This document shows, piece after piece, positions 17,351 through 25,434 of a stretch of DNA of 64,000 bases. This DNA is from Bacillota bacterium (GTDB taxonomy: Bacteria > Bacillota > Clostridia > Lachnospirales > Lachnospiraceae). The notes under the pieces were generated by a model that made no database searches, was not told the DNA's origin, and saw only the letters and a program-made list of their open reading frames with translations. The stretch spans positions 1 to 64,000 of the forward strand of contig JAEZUM010000054.1 in NCBI GenBank assembly GCA_023421075.1. The letters run 5' to 3'. A program made the position numbers and the translations under genes. How positions within the stretch are numbered: the first letter of the stretch is position 1; each line of letters starts with the position of its first letter.

Positions 17351-17842
17351 ATGGAGATAGAGATTAAATTGGCATATGATATGCCGGATCAAATAGAAGA
17401 ATTATTTCAGGAGTATATCGAAATGCTGATCGATAACGATCCTGGCATTATCGAGTATTTGGAACAACAAGACTATAAAGCCGAATTAAAACATCTTGAA
17501 ATGAAGTACGGATTACCGGAAGGAAGATTATACATTGCATATGTTGATCATTTCCCTGCAGGTTGCATCGGATTACGTCCGATCGATAGGACCATGTGTG
17601 AAATCAAGCGACTATATGTCAAGCCGGAATTCAGAGGCTGTAAACTTGGCAACAAGCTAATGGATCAATTAGTACTTGATGCTAAACAGATCGGCTATCG
17701 GTATATGGTATTGGATACTCTACCGTACCTGAAAAGTGCCATTGCCATGTATCAAAACTATGGTTTTTATGAGATACCTCCCTATAACAACAGCCCAATG
17801 AAATATTCCATTTTTATGAGATACGACTTGTCAGATCACTAA
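17351..17842 (+). CDS. GNAT family N-acetyltransferase
   Basis: The start at 17351 (MEIEIKLAYDM) follows CGGAGG. The 163-residue GNAT domain has the typical pair EIKRLYVKPEFRGCKLGNKLMD (acetyl-CoA pyrophosphate loop, about residue 90) and AIAMYQNYGFYEIPPY near the C-terminus. The substrate is unknown. A small lipoprotein gene follows 28 bp later, so they may share a transcript. Confidence 0.87.
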   Translation: MEIEIKLAYDMPDQIEELFQEYIEMLIDNDPGIIEYLEQQDYKAELKHLEMKYGLPEGRLYIAYVDHFPAGCIGLRPIDRTMCEIKRLYVKPEFRGCKLGNKLMDQLVLDAKQIGYRYMVLDTLPYLKSAIAMYQNYGFYEIPPYNNSPMKYSIFMRYDLSDH

Positions 17843-17870
17843 GTTCTTAATAATCTAAGGAGATTGATTT

Positions 17871-18307
17871 ATGCGAAGAATCAGATTAGTTGTCCTTCTT
17901 CTGGTAATAACCACATTGGCCGGTTGTTCCAATAAAGATGTAACCAGGTATTTTCATGACTATAGAGGAGAAAGTGAGCTATGGGATGTCTATTATCACG
18001 AAAAGTCTGTTGTGACCTTCTGGACAGAGGACGGCACACTACAGCATGACAGTTCTACCGAAGCAACCTTTACTGTAGTCTACAAGAAGGATATTGATGC
18101 ATTGGCAAAGGTTCGTCAACTTGAGATCGGATATGAAGCAGGTATGGCCGGAAGCTCGATGTGTGAGAATTACGATGAAGGAGGTCCCGATCGCAGGGCT
18201 TTACAATCAACTCAAGTAGTGGTCTGCTAACTTCTGATCCGGAGACAATAAAGGCGACAATACGTATCGATAATCAAACTGAGACAATAGAATTAACTAA
18301 GAAATAA
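17871..18307 (+). pseudogene. Lipoprotein gene with a single frameshift
   Basis: The reading frame from 17871 begins with a lipoprotein signal (LVVLLLVITTLAGCS, lipobox LAGC, Cys19) and runs to a stop at 18230. The coding sense continues in another frame from about 18196 to 18307, giving FTINSSSGLLTSDPETIKA and a natural end at TKK. A one-base indel near 18188-18200, next to CCC and GGG runs, explains both halves. It would restore a secreted lipoprotein of about 145 residues. It may be a sequencing error or a true lesion. The ribosome site (AAGGAG) is good and a terminator follows. Confidence 0.65.
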
Positions 18308-18327
18308 GACATGACTCAATCATAGAC

Positions 18328-18368
18328 ATAGAAAAAGAATGATAACAATGTTATCATTCTTTTTCTAT
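18328..18368 (+). terminator. Rho-independent terminator after the lipoprotein gene
   Basis: A perfect 19-bp stem (ATAGAAAAAGAATGATAAC and complement) with a 3-nt loop lies 20 bp after the restored stop codon. Confidence 0.9.
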
Positions 18369-18452
18369 TCCCCGTACACCTGTAGCCATATTATAAACAG
18401 CATTTGTGTGAAGTAGATTGCATATGTAATTTCGCCCAACTTGGGTATTACC

Positions 18453-19781
18453 CTACTGGTGTAATATTTCATTTAACTTATCACCGGGTAAGGGTTTGCA
18501 CAGAAGATAGCCTTGTCCTCGCTCGCAGGATGTTTGTCTCAGATAATCCAATTGTTCCTGTGTCTCGATGCCTTCTGCCACCACTCTATAATTCAATTCA
18601 TGAGCCAAGGATAAGATGTTGTGTGTTATAACCGTCTCCTCATTCCCATGCGGTATTGACTGTATAAAACTTTTATCAATCTTAATAATATCAATCGGAA
18701 GCTTCATGATATGGGTTAATGAAGAGTAGCCTGTACCAAAATCATCCAGAGCTATCTTAATCCCATATGCTCTCAGTCGATTCAGTCTCTCTATTGCCGA
18801 ATCAACTTGGGAAAGAATGATTGTTTCTGTAATCTCAAAGATTACTTTCGAATAATCCACCTGAAATGAGGTGATAATCTCCTCTATCTTCTGAAAGTTA
18901 CTTTCACTTTCCAAGGTCTTACTGGATAAGTTAATGGACATTTCAATATTATCGAATCCATTATTCTCCCACCTTTGCTTTTGCTGCAAAGCTTCGTTCA
19001 CGATCCATCGTTCCAGACTATAAATTTGCTTCGATTTTTCTGCAATCGGTATAAATACATCCGGAGAAATGAAACCATTTTCCGGGTGCGGCCAGCGTAC
19101 CAGAGCTTCCACACCTATAATCTCATTCGTAATAAGGTTATATTCCGGTTGATAAAAGAGTATAAACTCTTCTTTCTCTATGCCATTCTGAAGCTTATTG
19201 ATCATCTGAACCTGTTCGACCATATCCCTCTGAAGTTCATCACTGTATAAATTAATGTCCTTCCCTGACTTTTTCGCGAGATATCCGGCTGTCTCCGCCT
19301 TCCTCATTAAGGTGTCTATATCTCTGCCATGCTCAGGAAAGAACGCAATACCAGCACTCATTGTTATGTAAAAAACATAACCTGAGATACAGATATTACA
19401 ACCGTTGCTGATAATATCCTCTATCGTATCATATATCTGCTGATTCGATTCTATGTCTGTGCATAAAATCGCAAACTTATCACTAGTTACCCTTGTAACG
19501 TAATTGGGATTATTAACCTTAGTGGCAAGATATTCTGCTAAGCACTTAATTATATTGTCACATACCTTATAACCATAAGTCTCATTTAGATAAGTAAAGT
19601 TATTTATATCTAAATAAACAAGAGCAAATCTGTCCACTCCTGCAATTTGGTTGCAAGATCTTCGAACAATATAATCGGTTAACACATTCCTCAATAAATT
19701 GAATTTAGGTAAACCGGTAAGTTCATCATAAAATGCTGGCCTTAAATTTGCTTTTCCCATACTTTTCTCTCTTGTTCCCAT
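18453..19781 (-). CDS. GGDEF-EAL protein with degenerate GGDEF, likely c-di-GMP phosphodiesterase
   Basis: The 442-residue protein has no membrane segment. A GGDEF-fold domain (about residues 15-175) has TSDKF where GGDEF should be, so it should not make c-di-GMP, though it could bind GTP. The EAL domain (about 195-440) has the expected catalytic residues: EALVRW, the Asn in SINLSS, the Glu in FEITET, LDDFGTG, the Lys in IKIDKSF, and VAEGIET. It should therefore hydrolyse c-di-GMP to pGpG. No ribosome site is clear at 19781; Met8 is an alternative start. It is divergent from the tandem-repeat peptide gene across a region with two long hairpins. Confidence 0.88.
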   Translation of the reverse strand: MGTREKSMGKANLRPAFYDELTGLPKFNLLRNVLTDYIVRRSCNQIAGVDRFALVYLDINNFTYLNETYGYKVCDNIIKCLAEYLATKVNNPNYVTRVTSDKFAILCTDIESNQQIYDTIEDIISNGCNICISGYVFYITMSAGIAFFPEHGRDIDTLMRKAETAGYLAKKSGKDINLYSDELQRDMVEQVQMINKLQNGIEKEEFILFYQPEYNLITNEIIGVEALVRWPHPENGFISPDVFIPIAEKSKQIYSLERWIVNEALQQKQRWENNGFDNIEMSINLSSKTLESESNFQKIEEIITSFQVDYSKVIFEITETIILSQVDSAIERLNRLRAYGIKIALDDFGTGYSSLTHIMKLPIDIIKIDKSFIQSIPHGNEETVITHNILSLAHELNYRVVAEGIETQEQLDYLRQTSCERGQGYLLCKPLPGDKLNEILHQ

Positions 19782-19908
19782 TCGACGAATAAAAATCGTC
19801 TCATGAAGCAGCTGTTTTTAACACTGATACCGAAAATATCTGCAACACTGATATTTCTCAATATCACATTAATAGTTGGTCAAATATATAATAAGATATT
19901 AGGGACTA

Positions 19909-19967
19909 AAAAACCATGTCGTATTTGGAAAATTCGAATCAAATTTTCCAAATACGACATGGTTTTT
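19909..19967. repeat. 26-bp perfect inverted repeat in a divergent promoter region
   Basis: Two exactly complementary 26-nt arms (19909-19934 and 19942-19967) flank a 7-nt loop, with A-runs on one side and T-runs on the other, so it resembles a bidirectional terminator. It lies between two divergent genes, where no upstream coding transcript enters. It could end a short unannotated RNA, act as an attenuator for the peptide gene, or be a regulator-binding palindrome. Confidence 0.8.
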
Positions 19968-20002
19968 GCTATTTGACAAGCATATAATCTAATTAATTTA
20001 AA

Positions 20003-20033
20003 AATTAAAAACACGTAAAACGTGTTTTTAATT
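20003..20033. repeat. 14-bp inverted repeat upstream of the peptide gene
   Basis: AATTAAAAACACGT and its complement flank AAA, 54 bp before the peptide gene start. It may be a hairpin in the leader or an operator for the regulators encoded on the other side. Confidence 0.7.
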
Positions 20034-20086
20034 CAGAATACGAGTTTTCATCCCATACTTAAATAAAAATATTAGGAGGATTTAAA

Positions 20087-20389
20087 ATGAAAAACACAAA
20101 AAGAAATTTAACTCTCTCTCTGTTACTGGTAATTGCGAGCTTAATGTTTATACTTGGTAAAACACAAACAATCGAAAATAATGGTCAAACTTTAGCAAGT
20201 GATATGCCTGGAATCATCTCCGCAAGTGATGCTCCCGCAATTATCTCAGCAAGCGATATGCCCGCCATTATCTCTGTGAGTGATATGCCTGCCATTATCT
20301 CTGTAAGCGATATGCCCGCTATTATCTCTGTAAGTGATATGCCCGCCATAATCTCCGTAAGTGATATGCCCGCTATTATCTCTGTTTAA
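20087..20389 (+). CDS. Secreted tandem-repeat peptide precursor, candidate signalling pheromone
   Basis: The 100-residue product starts with a typical signal peptide (basic MKNTKRN, hydrophobic core to about residue 24) and a short linker. It then consists only of seven 9-residue repeats: SDMPGIISA, SDAPAIISA and five copies of SDMPAIISV, the last ending at the stop codon. Such a precursor could be cut into several copies of one short peptide, like multi-copy pheromone precursors. The next genes, converging with a 2-bp gap, encode two XRE/TPR-like regulators of RRNPP size. The ribosome site AGGAGG (7 nt before ATG) is ideal. The family is not one I know by name; a structural or antimicrobial repeat peptide is the alternative. 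Confidence 0.82.
   Translation: MKNTKRNLTLSLLLVIASLMFILGKTQTIENNGQTLASDMPGIISASDAPAIISASDMPAIISVSDMPAIISVSDMPAIISVSDMPAIISVSDMPAIISV
20198..20386 (+). repeat. Seven 27-bp coding repeats
   Basis: Seven in-frame 27-bp units encode SDMPAIISV or close variants. The units differ at many third codon positions (AGT/AGC, CCT/CCC, GCC/GCT/GCA, ATT/ATA, TCT/TCC, GTA/GTG/GTT) while the last five peptides are identical. Selection on the peptide, rather than recent copying, best explains this. Confidence 0.95.
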
Positions 20390-20391
20390 AC

Positions 20392-21327
20392 TTACACTAC
20401 ATTTATATCATACTTACTTACAATATGATCTTTGATAAACTGCTCAGCATGAGAATAACGCATCGCCGAAGCAATATAATATGCTTGTTTTAAGTAATTC
20501 AAGCACTTATCAAAATGATTTGATGTTAATCCTGACTTATCCATGATTTGTTCATAATTCCACACCATTCCGTATAAAAGATTCGGAAGAGCATTACCTA
20601 ATTTTCCTTTCCTACATATTTGTATTCCTTCATTAGCTACAAATATGGCTTCCTCATGGTTACCAATCAATCCATGCCATTTTGAAAGGTTATTTGCAAT
20701 TATTACAAGGATAATATCTCTCTGCTGCTCTTCCATATAGCTCTGTTTCATAGCACTATATGCATCCTTTATAACTTCAATTGCATTATGATACTCTTGT
20801 TTTTCTGCATATGCATTTGAAATATTGATCAACAATTGAGCTTCATTAAAACTTAATGGCCATTTTGATAATGATATTAGTCCATACTTAGGTATAGTGA
20901 GTCGTATTGCTTTCTCCGAAGCCTCTAGGTACTCTTGTGCTGTAATACGTTTTTGATAATAGTTAACGATACTTTCTGCCCTTAGCAGAAATTGATTATC
21001 AACAATAGAGTTACCTATCGACTGTTTTATTTCCTTTAAAACCACTTCGGCTTTAACAAAATCATATTGCTTTATATTATCCTCAAACGATTTCATCTGT
21101 TCCAAAACCTTCAAATCAGATACCGAAAGCAGTGAATATGCCCTATCACGAATGCGTCCCATACGTTCCATCAAGAGTTCATATACATCTCTACTCGGGT
21201 TCTGGCTTCCATTTTCGATTCTCGAAAGAGTCTCAACCGAACAGATTTCATCACATAATTGTTCCTGTGTGATAGAGAGGGATTTTCTCGTCATGCGTAC
21301 GATATCTCCTAAACGATATCTGCCCAT
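20392..21327 (-). CDS. XRE-type regulator with TPR-like C-terminal domain (RRNPP-like), second of pair
   Basis: The 311-residue protein has an N-terminal XRE helix-turn-helix (TRKSLSITQEQLCDEICSVETLSRIENGSQNP, about residues 12-45) followed by roughly 250 residues of all-helical sequence with spaced aromatic and Ala residues, as in TPR-type peptide receptors (Rgg, PlcR, PrgX). It is about the same size as those. The start overlaps the end of the first regulator gene by 19 bp, with GGAGG before the ATG, so both are made together. Its 3' end faces the repeat-peptide gene. It is the likely intracellular receptor of a processed form of that peptide. Confidence 0.82.
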   Translation of the reverse strand: MGRYRLGDIVRMTRKSLSITQEQLCDEICSVETLSRIENGSQNPSRDVYELLMERMGRIRDRAYSLLSVSDLKVLEQMKSFEDNIKQYDFVKAEVVLKEIKQSIGNSIVDNQFLLRAESIVNYYQKRITAQEYLEASEKAIRLTIPKYGLISLSKWPLSFNEAQLLINISNAYAEKQEYHNAIEVIKDAYSAMKQSYMEEQQRDIILVIIANNLSKWHGLIGNHEEAIFVANEGIQICRKGKLGNALPNLLYGMVWNYEQIMDKSGLTSNHFDKCLNYLKQAYYIASAMRYSHAEQFIKDHIVSKYDINVV

Positions 21328-22262
21328 TTGTATTCCTCCTCAAGATGCTTCTTAATTGAATCAGCTTCTGAAATCTCCTCTAAAAATTTATATATATGAT
21401 AAGATTGCAGATAATACCTAATACATTCTTTGCTATTAGAATCCCACTTTTCCTGTTGCTTTAGCAACGCTTCTGTTGTTTTAGCTTTAATAAGGTATAA
21501 ATCACCGAGATAGTCCATTCTTCGGCTTCCTTTACTTCTTTCCAAGCCTTTGTCACACATCTCCTGTGCCTTAATTACATTATTCCCATGTAGGTATAAT
21601 TTACATGCTATAACTATTACCTTAGTATAGGTTAAATTAGTTTCTTCAGATAATGCTTGTAGTTCAAGGTACTCAAGTACCTGATCCAGTATATCCTTAG
21701 TACCATCCGTTATCCCGGCTAAAATCATTCGCTGTAGGATATCAATAATAATACCCAGCTCGCTGCTGCTAAGATAATAGTCCTTAATCCGATGCGTTTT
21801 AAAATCAGGTACCGTATAGGTTATAGCCTCCATCAACAAGTTGATTGTATCTTCAACAGCCCCTCCCTGTAACTCATTTAACAGCGCCCTGCAATAAACG
21901 ATAAATTGCATATGAGTGCTTCCCTTGGAAGCTGTTATCTGCTCATATTCTATAATAAGTTCATTTGCCTTCTCCCAGTTCTGATCCTCGATTAAATTTT
22001 TAATGGTTACTCTATTTTGATATATTAGATAATCATAATCCGTCAGGATCAATTCAAACTGGTTCGGCATTCTCCCCAGACGTTCTAACAGAGTCTCTAA
22101 TAATAGAGAATCCACATCCCTCTCTCCTGCTTCGATGCGAGATAAAGTAGCAACCGAACATAGCCCTTTGGATAATTTTGTCTGCGTAATCCCATAGGAT
22201 TCGCGAAAATATTGAATAGCAGCCCCAATTTTGTTATTCGCTAATTCATAATTTTTCCCCAT
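21309..22262 (-). CDS. XRE-type regulator with TPR-like C-terminal domain (RRNPP-like), first of pair
   Basis: This 317-residue paralog of the downstream regulator has the same plan: a helix-turn-helix (ESYGITQTKLSKGLCSVATLSRIEAGERD, about residues 19-48) and a long helical domain likely made of TPR-like repeats. The shared CSVxTLSRIExG motif shows common descent. The two may form a heterodimer, or act as activator and repressor responding to the same or different peptides. The gene starts with ATG after a purine-rich stretch; I could not find a convincing promoter. Confidence 0.82.
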   Translation of the reverse strand: MGKNYELANNKIGAAIQYFRESYGITQTKLSKGLCSVATLSRIEAGERDVDSLLLETLLERLGRMPNQFELILTDYDYLIYQNRVTIKNLIEDQNWEKANELIIEYEQITASKGSTHMQFIVYCRALLNELQGGAVEDTINLLMEAITYTVPDFKTHRIKDYYLSSSELGIIIDILQRMILAGITDGTKDILDQVLEYLELQALSEETNLTYTKVIVIACKLYLHGNNVIKAQEMCDKGLERSKGSRRMDYLGDLYLIKAKTTEALLKQQEKWDSNSKECIRYYLQSYHIYKFLEEISEADSIKKHLEEEYKWADIV

Positions 22263-22661
22263 ATTTTCCCACGTTTCCTATTATAGTTATAATGTCATTC
22301 GCATTTATCTGGTATAAAAGGTTAATCAGACTTATCTCATATCATAGAAATCGTCTAATTCTTATCTATAGATTATCACATCATTTTTTTTAGTTCAATT
22401 ACTATCAATACAAAAAACAGGAATTATAGTAGTTTTTTCTTATATATTCTCCTATTGCGATATATTACGACAGCATTTGTGGCCTGTTACTGAGTCATCG
22501 ATAATATATGATGTGGAGATTTATGATGATTATTTACTTGAAGCCATCTATTTATAGATAAACACAGAACGGAATCAATATTAGACAGATTGAATTTTCT
22601 CAGTCGATGATATATCCTATTATTAATACAAATTACATAATGAAGAATGGGGATGTGTTTT
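22263..22661. other. AT-rich intergenic region between divergent genes
   Basis: About 400 bp separate the regulator pair from the acetyltransferase gene. I see no gene, stable hairpin or clear repeat. It presumably holds the two divergent promoters, but none matches consensus well enough to mark. Confidence 0.5.
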
Positions 22662-23450
22662 ATGACCAACAAAGAAATAATGAGAATTGCGATGGAGCAA
22701 TCCGCGATCGATTTTAACTGCTCTACGGACGCCTTTATAGAAGAGCGTAATACTATCGTCAGTAACAATTTGATATCCGGGCGAAAAACGTGTTATTCGA
22801 AGCCACTATTCTGCCGTATCGCATATTACGGTCACGGGCTGGTGATATCAGCTGACGATAAAATACAGAATTATATGGCTCAATTTGCTCAAAAGCACCA
22901 AGGTTACCGATGCTTTGATACACCTCAACTAACAGCTCTAAATCATGAGTTCGAGAAATACGGAAAATGCGTATGCCATATCGCAGAATTCTTCCTTCCT
23001 GACAGGAATAAACAGGTCGCACCGAAAGCCGACCTTGAAATCAGAATTCTTTATGAAGATCAAATCCCTTACTTATACTCTGATAAGCGTTTTTCTATGG
23101 CCTTAACTTATGAAACCGATGAAGATAAAAAGGATGTTATTGCTGCAACCGGATATCTTAACGGACAGCTGGTAGGCGTTGCAGGTGCAAGCAATGACTG
23201 TGATACCATGTGGCAGGTCGGAATTGATGTAATTCCGGAGTTCCGAAATATGGGTATCGCTTCTACTCTTACAAAACGTCTGACCGACGAGATTCTCTCT
23301 CTGGGAAAAGTACCTTACTACTGTACAGCGTGGTCCAACCTTGCCTCGAAAAACAATGCTCTGCGAAGCGGTTATCGGTCAGCTTGGATTGAAATGGCAG
23401 TCAAGGATATCTCCGTTGCCATGGAAATGATTCAAGAGTTGCCTTACTAA
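22662..23450 (+). CDS. GNAT family N-acetyltransferase with N-terminal extension
   Basis: About 262 residues from the ATG at 22662 (two earlier in-frame ATGs have weaker ribosome sites). The N-terminal half is unassigned. The C-terminal half is a GNAT domain: DVIPEFRNMGIASTLTKRL (acetyl-CoA loop, about residue 185) and ASKNNALRSGYRSAWIEM at the end. The substrate is unknown. It converges with the FadR-type regulator gene, leaving 7 bp between stops. Confidence 0.83.
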   Translation: MTNKEIMRIAMEQSAIDFNCSTDAFIEERNTIVSNNLISGRKTCYSKPLFCRIAYYGHGLVISADDKIQNYMAQFAQKHQGYRCFDTPQLTALNHEFEKYGKCVCHIAEFFLPDRNKQVAPKADLEIRILYEDQIPYLYSDKRFSMALTYETDEDKKDVIAATGYLNGQLVGVAGASNDCDTMWQVGIDVIPEFRNMGIASTLTKRLTDEILSLGKVPYYCTAWSNLASKNNALRSGYRSAWIEMAVKDISVAMEMIQELPY

Positions 23451-23457
23451 AGTTAAA

Positions 23458-24162
23458 TTAATAGTAAATCTGGTCCTTACCGGTTATTGTTTCATTTACT
23501 TTTCTCTCCGACCAGCTGATGGCTCCTTCGATATCGCGATTAGCTACAAATTGCCATAATGTGTCCGTATTTACATATAGCTTCTCTCTCCCATGAAGGA
23601 TGCAAAACCTTTCCCATAACATAAGGACTGCTTCTCGAAAGGAATAATAGATCAGAGGCATCAGCATATTACCGGATAACACCGCAAGTTCATGATGAAA
23701 ATCAAAGGCTTTCTCACTTGCCTCTCTGTGGGTAGCCGCTTTTGCAATGCCGTCCACATAGCTTCGCAGGGAATCGATATCCTGTTGCTTCATCTGCGGG
23801 ATTGCCTGACGAAAGGCTAATATACTTAATGCTTGTCTGATTTCAAGAATTGATCGTATCTCCTCCGCACGTAATACTCCTCCATTGTAATTCAACACGG
23901 AAATGAGAGTCTCCAAGGTTCCTGTTCTGCGATAATCTGCTATAAAGGTTCCCATTCGGGGTTTTATCGTTAAAAATCCCTTTCTTGCCAGCTCAATAAT
24001 TCCACTGTTAACAACTCCTCGGCTAACCTGCATAGATTTTGCCAGTTCACGCTCCGGTGGAAGCTTCTCTCCCACTGCAAGCTTGCCGGATAGAATCATG
24101 CCTTCCAGCTCTCTTATAAATAGCTCCTTCAAGGAAGGAGCCGATATTTTTGAAAACTCCAT
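23458..24162 (-). CDS. FadR-subfamily GntR regulator (FCD domain)
   Basis: The 234-residue protein has a GntR winged helix at the N-terminus (LPPERELAKSMQVSRGVVNSGIIELARKG, about residues 38-66) and an all-helical FCD ligand domain (DFHHELAVLSGN; His in the usual metal-site position). FCD members bind carboxylic acids, often with a metal. Two boxes of the FadR type (TGGT-N3-ACCA) lie in the divergent spacer, one just before its own start and one after the promoter of the divergent operon. It therefore probably represses both itself and the DUF5692-hypB-flavoprotein operon. Confidence 0.9.
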   Translation of the reverse strand: MEFSKISAPSLKELFIRELEGMILSGKLAVGEKLPPERELAKSMQVSRGVVNSGIIELARKGFLTIKPRMGTFIADYRRTGTLETLISVLNYNGGVLRAEEIRSILEIRQALSILAFRQAIPQMKQQDIDSLRSYVDGIAKAATHREASEKAFDFHHELAVLSGNMLMPLIYYSFREAVLMLWERFCILHGREKLYVNTDTLWQFVANRDIEGAISWSERKVNETITGKDQIYY

Positions 24163-24179
24163 TTACTTACCTCCTGTCA

Positions 24180-24192
24180 CTGGTTCGACCAG
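24180..24192. promoter_or_regulatory. FadR-type operator near the regulator gene start
   Basis: CTGGT-TCG-ACCAG is a perfect palindrome with the TGGT-N3-ACCA core, 18 bp before the regulator start codon. This suggests autoregulation. Confidence 0.72.
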
Positions 24193-24275
24193 ATACCACG
24201 CCTTAATTATATTGTATTTTATGCTGAAATACAAGCGATGTTTTATATGTAAAGTGCTGAATAATACTAGGGTTG

Positions 24276-24305
24276 TTGACTTTATGCCGGATAGGTAGAT
24301 AATAT
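24276..24305 (+). promoter_or_regulatory. Promoter of the DUF5692-hypB-flavoprotein operon
   Basis: TTGACT (24276-24281) and TAATAT (24300-24305) are 18 bp apart, and an operator palindrome begins 12 bp after the -10. Confidence 0.6.
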
Positions 24306-24317
24306 TATTATGAGCTA

Positions 24318-24334
24318 CTCTGGTATGACCAGAG
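24318..24334. promoter_or_regulatory. FadR-type operator of the operon
   Basis: CTCTGGT-ATG-ACCAGAG is a perfect 7-3-7 palindrome with the TGGT-N3-ACCA core. It covers roughly +6 to +22 of the predicted transcript, a good position for a repressor to block RNA polymerase. It shares its core with the box at 24180. Confidence 0.8.
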
Positions 24335-24373
24335 ATTACTCCAAACATTTCACAGGGATAAGGAGAGAAATTT

Positions 24374-25354
24374 ATGTTTTCATTTAATTATGAAGCCGGT
24401 GCAAGCAGTGTCTTAGTTTGGCTTGTATGGATCGGCGTATTCGCAATCTTATTTGCAGCAAATGAACTGTCTAGAAGATTCACAGTAATCGGCTTTTTAT
24501 GTTTCATCGTTCTTCCTACTGTACTATCCGTTCTATGGTTTACGGTACTCAGGAATACCACCTACACGGATTGGTTCCATCTAGCAAAAGTATACTCTTC
24601 TACAGCAGGTTGTATCGGATTCTGGTGCATCCGCCATGTTAAGGGTACCAACAAGAAGACAGGCAAGACCTGGAGATTATCTGATTATAAATGGGCCCTT
24701 TGCTTCCCACCTCTCATTCTCGCCATTAACATTCTGGAAGCTGTCGCCAGAGATCTACAGGTAGGTATCAATTATGCCGGAGGTGGTATTCTAGCCGATG
24801 ATGCTGTATATGTTCTTGGTGGACCTTGGAATTATATGAATGCAATTGCAGGTATATTGAATATCATCGCTATTACCGGTTGGTTCGGAATCACCGTACG
24901 AAAGGTTACCAAAAAGGATGGAAGCAAGGATATGCTCTGGCCGGATATGCTTTGGTTCTGGATCATTGCTTATGATCTTTGGAACTTTGCATACACCTAT
25001 AATTGCTTGCCTACACATTCCTGGTATTGTGGCTTTGCCTTATTATTAGCTCCCACTTTGTGCGCGTTTACCGTAGGAAAAGGTGCTTGGTTACAACACC
25101 GTGCTCAGACTTTGGCATTATGGTGTATGTTTGCACAGACCTTCCCTGCCTTCATAGACGAAGGTGCTTTCGCAGTAACTTCTACCTATAAAGTAGGACC
25201 TCTATTCTTCTGGAGCTGCGCAGCTTTAGTTGCTAATATTGCAGTCGTAATCTATATGATCTACAAAGTGGTAAAGACCAAGAGAAACCCTTATACTTCC
25301 GAGTTATATACGGATCTTAAGGAGTATAAAGAGATTAAGGCTCTGGCCGAGTAA
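24374..25354 (+). CDS. Integral membrane protein, DUF5692 family
   Basis: The 326-residue protein has about eight to nine hydrophobic segments, many Trp residues and a basic C-terminal tail (VKTKRNPYTSELY), fitting the uncharacterised DUF5692 family. The loop ARDLQVGINYAGGGILADDAV lies on one side between helices. The gene is first in an operon with hypB and a large flavoprotein. A role as permease or membrane partner of that system is inferred only from position. The ribosome site (AAGGAGAG) is good. Confidence 0.72.
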   Translation: MFSFNYEAGASSVLVWLVWIGVFAILFAANELSRRFTVIGFLCFIVLPTVLSVLWFTVLRNTTYTDWFHLAKVYSSTAGCIGFWCIRHVKGTNKKTGKTWRLSDYKWALCFPPLILAINILEAVARDLQVGINYAGGGILADDAVYVLGGPWNYMNAIAGILNIIAITGWFGITVRKVTKKDGSKDMLWPDMLWFWIIAYDLWNFAYTYNCLPTHSWYCGFALLLAPTLCAFTVGKGAWLQHRAQTLALWCMFAQTFPAFIDEGAFAVTSTYKVGPLFFWSCAALVANIAVVIYMIYKVVKTKRNPYTSELYTDLKEYKEIKALAE

Positions 25355-25434
25355 CCTCAGAACCCCTCCGTTAATACTCAGTTACATAGTTAGCATTTGC
25401 TAATTGATATGCTTTAATAAGAAAGGAATTATGG

